From Moorella glycerini (GTDB taxonomy: Bacteria; Bacillota; DSM-521; Neomoorellales; Neomoorellaceae), in assembly GCF_009735625.1 (NCBI RefSeq), contig NZ_CP046244.1:1178001-1242000 (forward strand): a stretch of 64,000 bases of DNA, in the 5' to 3' direction. Under the pieces are notes generated by a model. The model saw only the letters and a list, made by a program, of their open reading frames with translations. It ran no database searches and was not told the origin of the DNA. Each line of letters opens with the position of its first letter. Position 1 is the stretch's first letter. Made by a program: the position numbers and the translations under genes. Shown here piece after piece: positions 49,712-57,046 of this stretch.

Positions 49712-50908
49712 ATGCGTATAAATAGTGACCTCTGCACGGGTTGCCGCCTGTGCGTGCGCCACTGCCCCTTTGACGCTATAGAAGTAGTTGATAAACTGGC
49801 CCGTTTCAAAGATAACTGTAATAGCTGCGGAGCCTGCATAGAAGTTTGTAAATTCCAGGCTATCACTCCAGATGAGGTCCCAGGAAAGAGTACTGGAAGG
49901 GCTGAGGAAGGGCCCGTAACTTATGCAGGCATCTGGGTCTTTGCCGAGCAGCGGCAAGGGCGCCTGGCCGGGGTAGTACTGGAACTCCTGGGCGTCGCCC
50001 GGGAACTCGCATCCCAATGTAATACTGAGGTAACTGCCGTACTGTTAGGCCAGGGCGTTGCCGGCCTTGCCAGCCAGCTCATCGCCTGCGGCGCTGATCG
50101 TGTTTACCTGGTGGAACACCAGGAGCTGGCCAGTTACCGCACTGAGCCTTATACTTATATTCTCAGCAAGCTGGTGCAGGAATACCGGCCGGAAATCCTC
50201 CTCCTTGGTGCTACCCATATCGGCCGTGACCTGGCCCCGCGCCTGGCCCGGCGCCTGAATACCGGCCTGACGGCCGATTGCACTGGTTTAGCCATTGACC
50301 CTGAAGAAAAAATTCTCCTCCAGACCCGGCCGGCCTTTGGTGGTAATCTCATGGCCACTATTGCCTGCCCCCACCGGCGGCCCCAGATGGCCACGGTGCG
50401 CCCGGGGGTGATAGTGAAATTAGAGCCGGATTACACCCGCAAGGGCGAGGTCATCAGGCATTCTTATACTATTCCCCCCGAAGTTCTGCGAACCACAGTA
50501 CTGGAAATTGTACAAACAACTGCAACTACAGTAAACCTGGAAGAAGCGGAAATAATTATTGCCGGCGGGCGTGGTTTGGATGGACCGGAAGGCTTCCGGG
50601 AGCTAGAAAAAATCGCGGCCCTCCTGGGGGCTACTGTAGGTGCTTCCCGGGGAGCTGTGGAGGCCGGCTGGATTGGCCGCGAGCATCAGGTGGGTCAGAC
50701 AGGTAAAACTGTGCAGCCCAAACTGTATATAGCTTGCGGCATCTCCGGAGCCATTCAGCACCTTGCCGGCATGCAGCGTTCGGGCTGTATAGTAGCCATT
50801 AATACTGACGCCAGCGCTCCTATCTTCAGGGTTGCCGATTACGGCATTGTAGGCGATGTTCATCAGATTCTACCTGTACTGGCCCGAGAAATGCAGACCT
50901 TAAAGTAA
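49712..50908 (+). CDS. etfA: Electron transfer flavoprotein subunit alpha with N-terminal 2[4Fe-4S] ferredoxin domain
   Basis: 398-residue EtfA fused to a ferredoxin. Residues about 8-60 hold CTGCRLCVRHCP and CNSCGACIEVCK, two full four-cysteine cluster motifs. The rest is EtfA with the C-terminal FAD domain: GRGLDGPEGFREL, GASRGAVEAGWI, GQTGKTVQPKLYIACGISG, INTDASAPIFRVADYGIVGD. The iron-sulfur domain would let the Etf exchange electrons with ferredoxin-level carriers. AAGGAGG supports the start. Last gene of the operon, before a bidirectional terminator. Confidence 0.94.
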   Translation: MRINSDLCTGCRLCVRHCPFDAIEVVDKLARFKDNCNSCGACIEVCKFQAITPDEVPGKSTGRAEEGPVTYAGIWVFAEQRQGRLAGVVLELLGVARELASQCNTEVTAVLLGQGVAGLASQLIACGADRVYLVEHQELASYRTEPYTYILSKLVQEYRPEILLLGATHIGRDLAPRLARRLNTGLTADCTGLAIDPEEKILLQTRPAFGGNLMATIACPHRRPQMATVRPGVIVKLEPDYTRKGEVIRHSYTIPPEVLRTTVLEIVQTTATTVNLEEAEIIIAGGRGLDGPEGFRELEKIAALLGATVGASRGAVEAGWIGREHQVGQTGKTVQPKLYIACGISGAIQHLAGMQRSGCIVAINTDASAPIFRVADYGIVGDVHQILPVLAREMQTLK

Positions 50909-50938
50909 ATGCGATAAATACCCTGTATATAGAATGGC

Positions 50939-50963
50939 AAAAGGGCGCCACGTAGCGCCCTTT
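50939..50963. terminator. Bidirectional terminator between etfA and the YjcZ-like genes
   Basis: Stem AAAGGGCGC / GCGCCCTTT with a six-base loop, 30 bp after the etfA stop and 12 bp beyond the last small minus-strand gene. A- and T-runs flank both sides, so it can serve both converging transcripts. Confidence 0.85.
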
Positions 50964-50974
50964 CAGTTTAGCTG

Positions 50975-51061
50975 CTAGTTGCCGAAGAAGAGCAGGATAA
51001 GAACCAGGAACAGGATCAAGGCCCAGCTGCCGGAGAAACCTGGTCCGAAGAAGCCGCCCAT
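50975..51061 (-). CDS. YjcZ-like small membrane peptide 1
   Basis: 28-residue peptide, MGGFFGPGFSGSWALILFLV then LILLFFGN. It has a Gly/Phe/Pro-rich head and one hydrophobic segment, like the YjcZ family of spore-associated peptides. GGAGG sits upstream. It is nearly identical to peptide 2. No biochemical role is known. Confidence 0.8.
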   Translation of the reverse strand: MGGFFGPGFSGSWALILFLVLILLFFGN

Positions 51062-51095
51062 GATTATTCCTCCTTTCTATAATACCTAACCAGGA

Positions 51096-51182
51096 TTAGT
51101 TGCCAAAGAAGAGCAGGATGAGGATCAGGAACAGGATTAAGGCCCAGCTGCCAAATGGACCTGGTCCGAAGAAGCCGCCCAT
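51096..51182 (-). CDS. YjcZ-like small membrane peptide 2
   Basis: 28-residue peptide, MGGFFGPGPFGSWALILFLI then LILLFFGN, a tandem duplicate of peptide 1 with only a few changes. A GGGGGAATAACC sequence precedes the start. The pair is separated by 34 bp. Confidence 0.8.
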   Translation of the reverse strand: MGGFFGPGPFGSWALILFLILILLFFGN

Positions 51183-51216
51183 GGTTATTCCCCCTTTCTC
51201 CGGTAGTTAGCGGCGG

Positions 51217-51291
51217 TTAATTACCGAAGAACAGTAGAATCAGTACCAGGAAGAGGATAAAAGCCCAGTTGCCGAAAATGCTGTCTGCCAT
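51217..51291 (-). CDS. YjcZ-like small membrane peptide 3
   Basis: 24-residue peptide MADSIFGNWAFILFLVLILL-FFGN. The head differs (no GGFFGP) but the hydrophobic part matches peptides 1 and 2. GGAGGGGGGCC lies upstream. It may be the older form from which the GGFFGP versions arose, or the reverse. Confidence 0.78.
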   Translation of the reverse strand: MADSIFGNWAFILFLVLILLFFGN

Positions 51292-51390
51292 CTTGTGGCC
51301 CCCCTCCAATTTCTCCAGATTTTACTTTAACTTATGCCATTGCCTGCCAGGAGGTTACACTCCTGGAAAAACGCCCGGCAGGTTACCGGG

Positions 51391-51501
51391 CTAAACGAAG
51401 ATAAATAAAGCGATCAACAGGAACAGGAAAAGGAATACCAGGCCGCCATCGGCCAGGATGTCCCGTACCTGGGCTTCAGGCTGGATCTGGACTTCAGCCA
51501 T
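51391..51501 (-). CDS. Small single-pass membrane peptide 4
   Basis: 36-residue peptide beginning MAEVQIQPEAQVRDILADGG, then a hydrophobic stretch LVFLFLFLLIALFIFV. It has a polar head unlike the YjcZ peptides but sits in the same row of tiny membrane genes, 100 bp upstream of peptide 3. GAGGGGGTGG supports the start. Function unknown. Confidence 0.72.
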   Translation of the reverse strand: MAEVQIQPEAQVRDILADGGLVFLFLFLLIALFIFV

Positions 51502-51621
51502 GATGCCACCCCCTCTGAAAATAGATACTGGCCGCCAGATGCCACTCCAGGCTGCGGGCCTTTTACCCCCTGCTTTTTAATCCCTCCAGGTATTTTATGT
51601 ATCTCCTGCACCGGTGGTTAC

Positions 51622-51650
51622 CAAATAAAAAATCCCCCGTATGGGGGATT
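51622..51650 (-). terminator. Intrinsic terminator after ychF
   Basis: Perfect stem AATCCCCC / GGGGGATT followed by TTTTTTATTT on the minus strand, about 18 bp beyond the ychF stop. A classic terminator. Confidence 0.92.
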
Positions 51651-51667
51651 TGGCTGGGTAATTATCA

Positions 51668-52741
51668 TTAAACATTAAAGCGAAAGTTGATAATATCGCC
51701 ATCCTGGACGATATAATCTTTGCCCTCCAGGCGGGCCAGGCCTTTCTCCTTCACTTTATTCATGTCACCCAGCCGGGCCAGGTCACTAAAGTTCACCACT
51801 TCGGCGCGGATGAAGCCCCGCTCGATATCGCTGTGGATCTTGCCGGCCGCGGCCCGGGCATTGGTGCCCTCTTTAATGGTCCAGGCGCGGACCTCATCTT
51901 CCCCGGCCGTGAGGAAGGAGATTAACCCCAGGCGGCGGTAGATGGCCCGGGCCAGGCGGTCAATACCCGGTTCGGTAATGCCCATTTCTTGCAGGAAGAC
52001 TTCCCGGTCGGCGGGTTCCAGGCGCGCTATTTCAGCTTCCAGTGCCGCACAAAGGTTTAAAACCGGGATGCCCCGGGCGGTAGCGTAGGCCTCAATCTCT
52101 TCCTGGCCTTCATAATGACCTGCCCGTAACTGCTCCTCGTCAATATTGACCACAATGATCATGGGCTTGGTGGTTAAAAACCCCATATGCCGTAAAACCT
52201 GCCATTCTTCGGCCGTAAGACCGGCTTCCAATAAAGGCTTTTCCGCCTCCAGGGCTTCCTGGCAACGGCGCAAGGCGCTTTGTTCGGCCAGCAGGTCGCC
52301 CTTAATCTTCTTGCTGGCGGCAATGCGTTCCAGCCTGGTTTCCACCAGTTGCAGGTCGGCCAGCAGGATTTCGGCATTGATCATCTCCAGGTCGCGTACC
52401 GGATTGAGGCTTCCCTCAACATGAGGCACGTCCTCACGGCAAAAGGCCCGGACGACATGCAGCAGGGCATCTACCTCCCGGACGGCAGCCAGGAAGGCTG
52501 CCCCGGCGCCGCGGGTCAATCCCGGTACATCAATAATCTCCAGGGTGGCCGGGGTTACTTTACGCGGGTGGTAAAGGGAAGCCAGGAAATCGAGGCGGGG
52601 GTCGGGAATGGGCGCGGTCCGGATATTGGTTTTCGTCCGGCCGGCAAAGGCCGAGGTTTCTGCCCCAGCTTGGGTTAAAAGGTTGAATAACGTGGTTTTG
52701 CCTACCAGGGGCAGGCCAATGATACCGCAGGTCAGGGCCAA
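51668..52741 (-). CDS. ychF: YchF/OLA1-type P-loop NTPase
   Basis: 357-residue Obg-family NTPase that favours ATP in studied relatives and associates with ribosomes. P-loop GLPLVGKTTLFN, G3 region IIDVPGLTRGAG, the NVDEE motif in place of NKxD, and the C-terminal TGS-like domain ending KGLARLEGKDYIVQDGDIINFRFNV are present. The start codon is TTG, with GAGGTGA upstream. Single-gene unit. Confidence 0.93.
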   Translation of the reverse strand: MALTCGIIGLPLVGKTTLFNLLTQAGAETSAFAGRTKTNIRTAPIPDPRLDFLASLYHPRKVTPATLEIIDVPGLTRGAGAAFLAAVREVDALLHVVRAFCREDVPHVEGSLNPVRDLEMINAEILLADLQLVETRLERIAASKKIKGDLLAEQSALRRCQEALEAEKPLLEAGLTAEEWQVLRHMGFLTTKPMIIVVNIDEEQLRAGHYEGQEEIEAYATARGIPVLNLCAALEAEIARLEPADREVFLQEMGITEPGIDRLARAIYRRLGLISFLTAGEDEVRAWTIKEGTNARAAAGKIHSDIERGFIRAEVVNFSDLARLGDMNKVKEKGLARLEGKDYIVQDGDIINFRFNV

Positions 52742-52900
52742 CTCTCTTCACCTCAAGTAGATATCACAAATCGCCCGGGGTATTGTCACGGTGACGGCGT
52801 CAGGACAGACTTCAGGCATCGAAAAACGTCTGCGGGCATGCGTCAGCGCCGGCGTCAGGAAAAGCTGGCATCCTGCGCGGCAGGGGGGAGGGAATAAAAG

Positions 52901-53350
52901 CTAGGGTAAGCGGACCAGGATAGCCAGGAGGGAAGCGATAACTCCCCCCAGGCCGACAATGACCGCGGCAATTGCTCCCTTGGACCAGCGCATGGTTTCA
53001 TGGATCTCTACATGCAGGGCCTGGATCTCCTGCTTTGTTTCCTCGCGATATCCCTGCATTTCGCCGCGCAGGGCCTGCATCTCCTGCTTCATTTCCCCAC
53101 GGAAACCATGAATCTCCTGCTTCATTTCCCCACGGAGACCCTGGATTTCCTGCTTCATTTCCTCACGGAGACCCTGGATCTCCTGCTTCATTTCTTCGCG
53201 GACGCCTTTGATTTCCTGGCGGAGATTTCCTTCCATATTATCCATTCGTTGTAATAAGTATCCCAAAAAATCCAGCGGGCGCTGGTTGCGGATTAATTCT
53301 TCCTCCAAACCGGCTGCGATTTCCTTTCTCACTTCCTCCGGCATGACCAT
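52901..53350 (-). CDS. Coiled-coil protein with C-terminal membrane anchor
   Basis: 149-residue protein of unknown function. The middle (about residues 45-115) is a run of 11-residue repeats of the type IQGLREEMKQE, predicting a right-handed hendecad coiled coil. A C-terminal hydrophobic segment GAIAAVIVGLGGVIASLLAI anchors it. The underlying DNA is a 33-bp tandem repeat (about 53085-53215), so repeat number may vary between strains. The start at MVMPEEVRKE has GGAGG eight bases upstream. Confidence 0.75.
   Translation of the reverse strand: MVMPEEVRKEIAAGLEEELIRNQRPLDFLGYLLQRMDNMEGNLRQEIKGVREEMKQEIQGLREEMKQEIQGLRGEMKQEIHGFRGEMKQEMQALRGEMQGYREETKQEIQALHVEIHETMRWSKGAIAAVIVGLGGVIASLLAILVRLP
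53085..53215. repeat. 33-bp tandem coding repeat
   Basis: About four diverged copies of a 33-bp unit containing CTCCTGCTTCATTTCC on the plus strand, encoding the 11-residue repeat of the coiled-coil protein. Confidence 0.75.
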
Positions 53351-53391
53351 CCCGCCTCCCTCCTCACCTATCATATTACCATACTATGGAC

Positions 53392-53420
53392 AAAAAATAA
53401 AACCCTGGTTTATGCCAGGG
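53392..53420 (-). terminator. Terminator after the tRNA cluster
   Basis: Stem CCCTGG / CCAGGG with a six-base loop followed by TTTTATTTTTTG, just beyond tRNA-Thr on the minus strand. Confidence 0.88.
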
Positions 53421-53427
53421 AAAATAC

Positions 53428-53503
53428 TGGAGCCCATAACCGGGATTGAACCGGTGACCTCCGCCTTACCAAGGCGACGCTCTACCGACTGAGCTATATG
53501 GGC
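53428..53503 (-). tRNA. tRNA-Thr (GGT anticodon)
   Basis: 76-nt cloverleaf with encoded CCA. Acceptor GCCCATA/TATGGGC, T-stem ACCGG/CCGGT, anticodon loop TTGGTAA giving GGT. Third in the Tyr-fMet-Thr array. Confidence 0.96.
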
Positions 53504-53504
53504 A

Positions 53505-53580
<76 letters not shown>

Positions 53581-53594
53581 ACATTATTATTATT

Positions 53595-53680
53595 TGGTGG
53601 AGGGGGCTGGATTTGAACCAGCGAAGGCTGCGCCAGCAGATTTACAGTCTGCCCCCTTTGGCCAACTCGGGAACCCCTCC
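53595..53680 (-). tRNA. tRNA-Tyr (GTA anticodon)
   Basis: 86 nt with encoded CCA and the long variable arm of class II tRNAs. Acceptor GGAGGGG/CCCCTCC; anticodon stem-loop GCAGACTGTAAATCTGC. First tRNA after sigH. Confidence 0.96.
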
Positions 53681-53752
53681 ATATTTCCTTTTCAGACGCA
53701 AAAATAATTATAACATCCTGCCCTGTTGGCGTCAAGCCCTTTTTGCCGGCAA

Positions 53753-54403
53753 TTACTGGTTATTATCCCGCCGTTCCAAGTAACGCTCCAGCTTGCGCTT
53801 TACGCGCTGGAGGGCGTTATCGATGGATTTAACATGGCGTTTCAGGTCAACGGCAATCTCCTGGTAAGACTTGCCTTCCAGGTAAGACATTAAAACTTTC
53901 CACTCCAGGGAACTTAAAATCTCGCCCATTTTTTCTTCGATGTCAACGAATTCTTCCTGGCTGATGATTAGTTCTTCCGGGTCGGTAATCTTGGAACCAG
54001 AAATAATGTCCAGCAGGGTGCGATCGGAGTCTTCGTCATAAATGGGCTTATTGAGAGAGACATAAGAGTTCAGGGGAATGTGCTTTTGCCGGGTGGCTGT
54101 TTTAATGGCCGTGATAATCTGCCGGGTAATGCACAGCTCGGCAAAGGCCCGGAAGGAGGACAACTTGTCGCCGCGGAAATCGCGAATGGCCTTGTAAAGG
54201 CCAATCATCCCTTCCTGGACAATATCCTCCCGGTCAGCGCCAATGAGGAAATAGGAACGCGCTTTCGCCCGGACAAAATTGCGGTACTTATTAATCAAAT
54301 ATTCCTGGGCTACTTCATCACCCTCCTGGGCCAGGTAAACAATGTCCTCATCCCCAAGAACTTCATAGGGTTGCCACGTTTCCTGCTGTACATTGACGCT
54401 CAT
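53753..54403 (-). CDS. sigH: RNA polymerase sigma-H factor (sporulation)
   Basis: 216-residue sigma-70 family factor. Region 2 has EYLINKYRNFVRAKARSYFLIGADREDIVQEGMIGLYKAIRDF; region 4 has LEWKVLMSYLEGKSYQEIAVDLKRHVKSIDNALQRVKRKLE. It directs transition-phase and early sporulation genes in Bacillus and Clostridia. The start at MSVNVQQETW has GGAGGCG upstream. It follows yacP, and tRNA genes follow it. Confidence 0.94.
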   Translation of the reverse strand: MSVNVQQETWQPYEVLGDEDIVYLAQEGDEVAQEYLINKYRNFVRAKARSYFLIGADREDIVQEGMIGLYKAIRDFRGDKLSSFRAFAELCITRQIITAIKTATRQKHIPLNSYVSLNKPIYDEDSDRTLLDIISGSKITDPEELIISQEEFVDIEEKMGEILSSLEWKVLMSYLEGKSYQEIAVDLKRHVKSIDNALQRVKRKLERYLERRDNNQ

Positions 54404-54523
54404 GCCAACGCCTCCACCCTGGATTTCCAAGAACCATAGTAATAAAAGGAGGCCCTCTATCTTGTCCAATAACATCAATAATTATACAAGAAACCCCTTC
54501 TAACCGCAAGAGTTAACTACTGC

Positions 54524-55048
54524 CTACTGGCGGCGCCAGTTTTCCAGAACTTTAAGGGTTTCCCCTTGGAGTCGCCCATCCAGGGAGTTTTTGTGGGGGG
54601 CCTTCTGGCCCTCCCTGGCCATCTCCCGGTGGGCGTTTTCAATGTAAGCCTTTAACTCGGCTACCGGTAGACGGAGGGCCCCGCCTCCCAGGATCATGCA
54701 CTGCTCGGCCGCGTCGGAAGTGGCTACGTAAACCTGGCCCCGGGTATTAAGGTTCCTTACCAGTTTCTCGATGACGGCATCAGCCGTTTCCCCCTCCCGG
54801 CTGTAAATAATCTCCACGCCGCCGATCTTTTCCTTCTTTTCCACTGCCCCGGCAACCTTATGGGCATCAAAGACAATTATTACCTGTCCACCCCAGTAAG
54901 CCTGGTAATTAATCAACTCTGCTATTAGTTTATCACGGGCATGGGCAAAACTTGACTCTTCTTTTAGCTTAACTAATTCCGGCCAGCTATATAAAAAGTT
55001 ATAGCCGTCAACAATGAGCACATCAGGCACAGGTTCACCCCGCTTCAT
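54524..55048 (-). CDS. NYN-domain ribonuclease YacP/Rae1-like
   Basis: 174-residue PIN-like NYN-domain protein: VLIVDGYNFLYSWPEL at the N-terminus, IIVFDAHKVAGAVE, YSREGETADAVIEKLV and YVATSDAAEQ supply the conserved acidic residues. Its Bacillus relative YacP (Rae1) cleaves mRNA at the ribosomal A site. The start is uncertain: TTG 55060, ATG 55048 and a GTG nearby are possible. The chosen ATG just overlaps the rlmB stop. Confidence 0.88.
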   Translation of the reverse strand: MKRGEPVPDVLIVDGYNFLYSWPELVKLKEESSFAHARDKLIAELINYQAYWGGQVIIVFDAHKVAGAVEKKEKIGGVEIIYSREGETADAVIEKLVRNLNTRGQVYVATSDAAEQCMILGGGALRLPVAELKAYIENAHREMAREGQKAPHKNSLDGRLQGETLKVLENWRRQ

Positions 55049-55785
55049 ACCGGGCAGCAATACCTCTGGCGGATGACCTCATACATTAAAACCGCAGCCG
55101 CGGCAGCAACATTTAAAGAATTAATTCTCCCGCGCAGGGGCAGTCGCACGGTAAAATCACAGTGGGACCTGACCAGGGGGGAAAGCCCCCGGCCCTCGCT
55201 CCCCAAGACCAGGACCAGGGGTATGGTAAAATCGGTAGCAAAGGCTTCCCTGGTGCCATCGCCCTCAGCACCAATGACCCAGATCCCTTCAGTCTTTAGC
55301 CTGGCGATGGCCTGGGACAGGTTGGTCACCCTGGCTACAGGGACATACTCCAGGGCTCCGGCAGCAGCCCGGGCCACGGCTGTGGTTAACCCCGCCGTGC
55401 GCCGCCGGGGGATAATAAGGCCGTGGGCGCCGGCGGCTTCTGCCGAGCGTAAAATGGCCCCCAGGTTATGGGGATCCTCCACCTGGTCCAGCATGATTAA
55501 AAAGGGGTGCTCCTGTTTTTCCCGCGCCAGGGATAGGAGGTCCTCAAGTTCGGCATAACTCCTGGCCGCCGCCAGGGCTACCACGCCCTGGTGCCGGGAA
55601 CCTGCCATTTTATCCAGGACCGGCCTGTCCACCCTCTGGACAGGAATTCCCTGGCTACGGGCCAGGGCGAGGATCTCGCCAATTACCCTGCCTTCCAGCC
55701 GGGGGGCCATTAAAATTTTATGCAAGGGCCGGCCGGCCCGCAGGGCTTCCCGGACCGGATTGCGGCCGGCAACAATATCGTCCAT
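55045..55785 (-). CDS. rlmB: 23S rRNA (guanosine-2'-O)-methyltransferase RlmB/TrmH family
   Basis: 246-residue SPOUT methyltransferase. An N-terminal L30e-like substrate domain (AGRNPVREALRAGRPLHKIL) is followed by the knotted domain with LDQVEDPHNLGAILRSAEAAG, VLGSEGRGLSPLVRSHCD and LPLRGRINSLNVAAAAAV. The start at MDDIVAGRNPV overlaps the thyX stop (TAATG) and has GGGAGG upstream. Confidence 0.93.
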   Translation of the reverse strand: MDDIVAGRNPVREALRAGRPLHKILMAPRLEGRVIGEILALARSQGIPVQRVDRPVLDKMAGSRHQGVVALAAARSYAELEDLLSLAREKQEHPFLIMLDQVEDPHNLGAILRSAEAAGAHGLIIPRRRTAGLTTAVARAAAGALEYVPVARVTNLSQAIARLKTEGIWVIGAEGDGTREAFATDFTIPLVLVLGSEGRGLSPLVRSHCDFTVRLPLRGRINSLNVAAAAAVLMYEVIRQRYCCPV

Positions 55786-56468
55786 TAACTTTCCTCCCTG
55801 GCACGGACAACCGGCGCCCGGCCACAACTCCGGGCGCCTTCGTGGCAGACGCCCTCCGTCTCGCAGGTAGGCCCGGCGTGGCTAAAAATGAGGGGAGCTA
55901 CCTTTCTCACCTGCTCCCTCATTTTTAAGGCCAGCTCCCGGATTTCCCACTGGGCCTGGTTACAGCAACGCAGGCGAAAAAAATTAAACAAACTGCGAGC
56001 ATTAAAGGTACAGACCAGTTTGGTCTCGCAGGCATTGGGTAACAGGTAGCGGGCATCTTCCCGGGGGACCAGCTCCTGTATTTCATGATATGCCTTTTGT
56101 AAGGCCCGCATACATTCCTGGTAGCGGGCCAGGGCTGCCGGCACGGCGGCGATGCTGGGGGGGATAATGTAGGTGAAGTTGTCTTCGTTGACGTAACGCT
56201 GGGATTTCTGGGAATAGGAAGCTATGCGGTGCCTGACCAGCTGGTGGGAAAGGACGCGGCTGACCCCTTCTATGGCAAAGGTAAAGGTAATATGCTCCAG
56301 GGGGGATTCATGGCCCAGGGATAAAAGCAGGCGCAGCAGCCTTTCTATTTCCTCCCTATCCATTGCGGCCAGGAGCCTGGTTGCCCCCCGGGGCGAATAA
56401 CAGAGGCGGGCCGCCGCGGCCACCAGGCGCTCCGGCTCCGGGGTATGGCTGATGAGTTCGACTTGCAT
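55785..56468 (-). CDS. thyX: Flavin-dependent thymidylate synthase
   Basis: 227-residue ThyX, making dTMP from dUMP with FAD and methylenetetrahydrofolate. The ThyX motif is RHRIASYSQKSQRYV (about residues 75-89); ESPLEHITFTFAIEGVSRVLSHQLVRHR precedes it. GGGAGAGG supports the start at MQVELISHTPEP. The cysteine-containing C-terminal end after the core is slightly extended. It lies in the conserved mrnC-thyX-rlmB order. Confidence 0.95.
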   Translation of the reverse strand: MQVELISHTPEPERLVAAAARLCYSPRGATRLLAAMDREEIERLLRLLLSLGHESPLEHITFTFAIEGVSRVLSHQLVRHRIASYSQKSQRYVNEDNFTYIIPPSIAAVPAALARYQECMRALQKAYHEIQELVPREDARYLLPNACETKLVCTFNARSLFNFFRLRCCNQAQWEIRELALKMREQVRKVAPLIFSHAGPTCETEGVCHEGARSCGRAPVVRAREES

Positions 56469-56484
56469 TTTAATCCTCTCCCTG

Positions 56485-56865
56485 TTATACTTCCGCCAGC
56501 TCAAAAATGAGCCGGGCAAGCTCGTCCAGCCTTTGCCACTCGCCCTTGAGGTACAGGTAACCGAAGAGGCTTTCCAGGGCCGTGCTGGAGTGGTACTCCT
56601 CCGGGACGGCGCTGCGGGGCAGGTGACCCGGCCGGGCGTTACGGCCCCGGCGCAGGATATCCTTTTCCGCAGCCGTTAAGTGGGCCTCCAGGGCCGGTAC
56701 TAACCTGGCCTGGCCGGCGGCCCGGACGAAACGCACGGCTTCCCGGTGCAATTGCTCCGGCCTGGCCGGACCCCGGCGCACCAGGTGGGCGCGGACCAGC
56801 AGTTCGTAAACGGCGTCTCCGACATAAGCGAGAACCAGGGGCGAAAGGCCGGCAACAGGATCCAC
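56485..56865 (-). CDS. mrnC: Mini-ribonuclease III
   Basis: 126-residue Mini-III, an RNase III catalytic domain without a dsRNA-binding domain, which matures 23S rRNA in Bacillus. [23 protein letters not shown] has the catalytic Asp; the second acidic site lies in [14 protein letters not shown]. The start is GTG with GGAGGAG upstream. Its normal neighbour cysS is now about 2 kb away because of the IS110 element. Confidence 0.93.
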   Translation of the reverse strand: MDPVAGLSPLVLAYVGDAVYELLVRAHLVRRGPARPEQLHREAVRFVRAAGQARLVPALEAHLTAAEKDILRRGRNARPGHLPRSAVPEEYHSSTALESLFGYLYLKGEWQRLDELARLIFELAEV

Positions 56866-57046
56866 TGTCGCTCCTCCGAAATCACTAAGGCTTACAGTTC
56901 AGCCCATATTTCACTTTAGTGGAAATAATTAGTGTGCGTTATTGCTGTATAAACTTTACTCTGGCGGTATAGCTATACTAAAATGTGTCTTTTTACCATT
57001 GCATGCTTGCACCTAGCATTTATCTTTCCTTTGGCTTTTTTTAAAA

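Noticed and set aside
52742-52900. Short repeated GGCGTCAGGA upstream of ychF and below the coiled-coil gene
   Set aside because: Only two copies, no symmetry and no relation to a promoter or gene end could be shown.
53085-53215. Regular 33-bp repeats resembling a CRISPR array
   Set aside because: The repeats are adjacent without spacers and encode a continuous coiled coil in frame.
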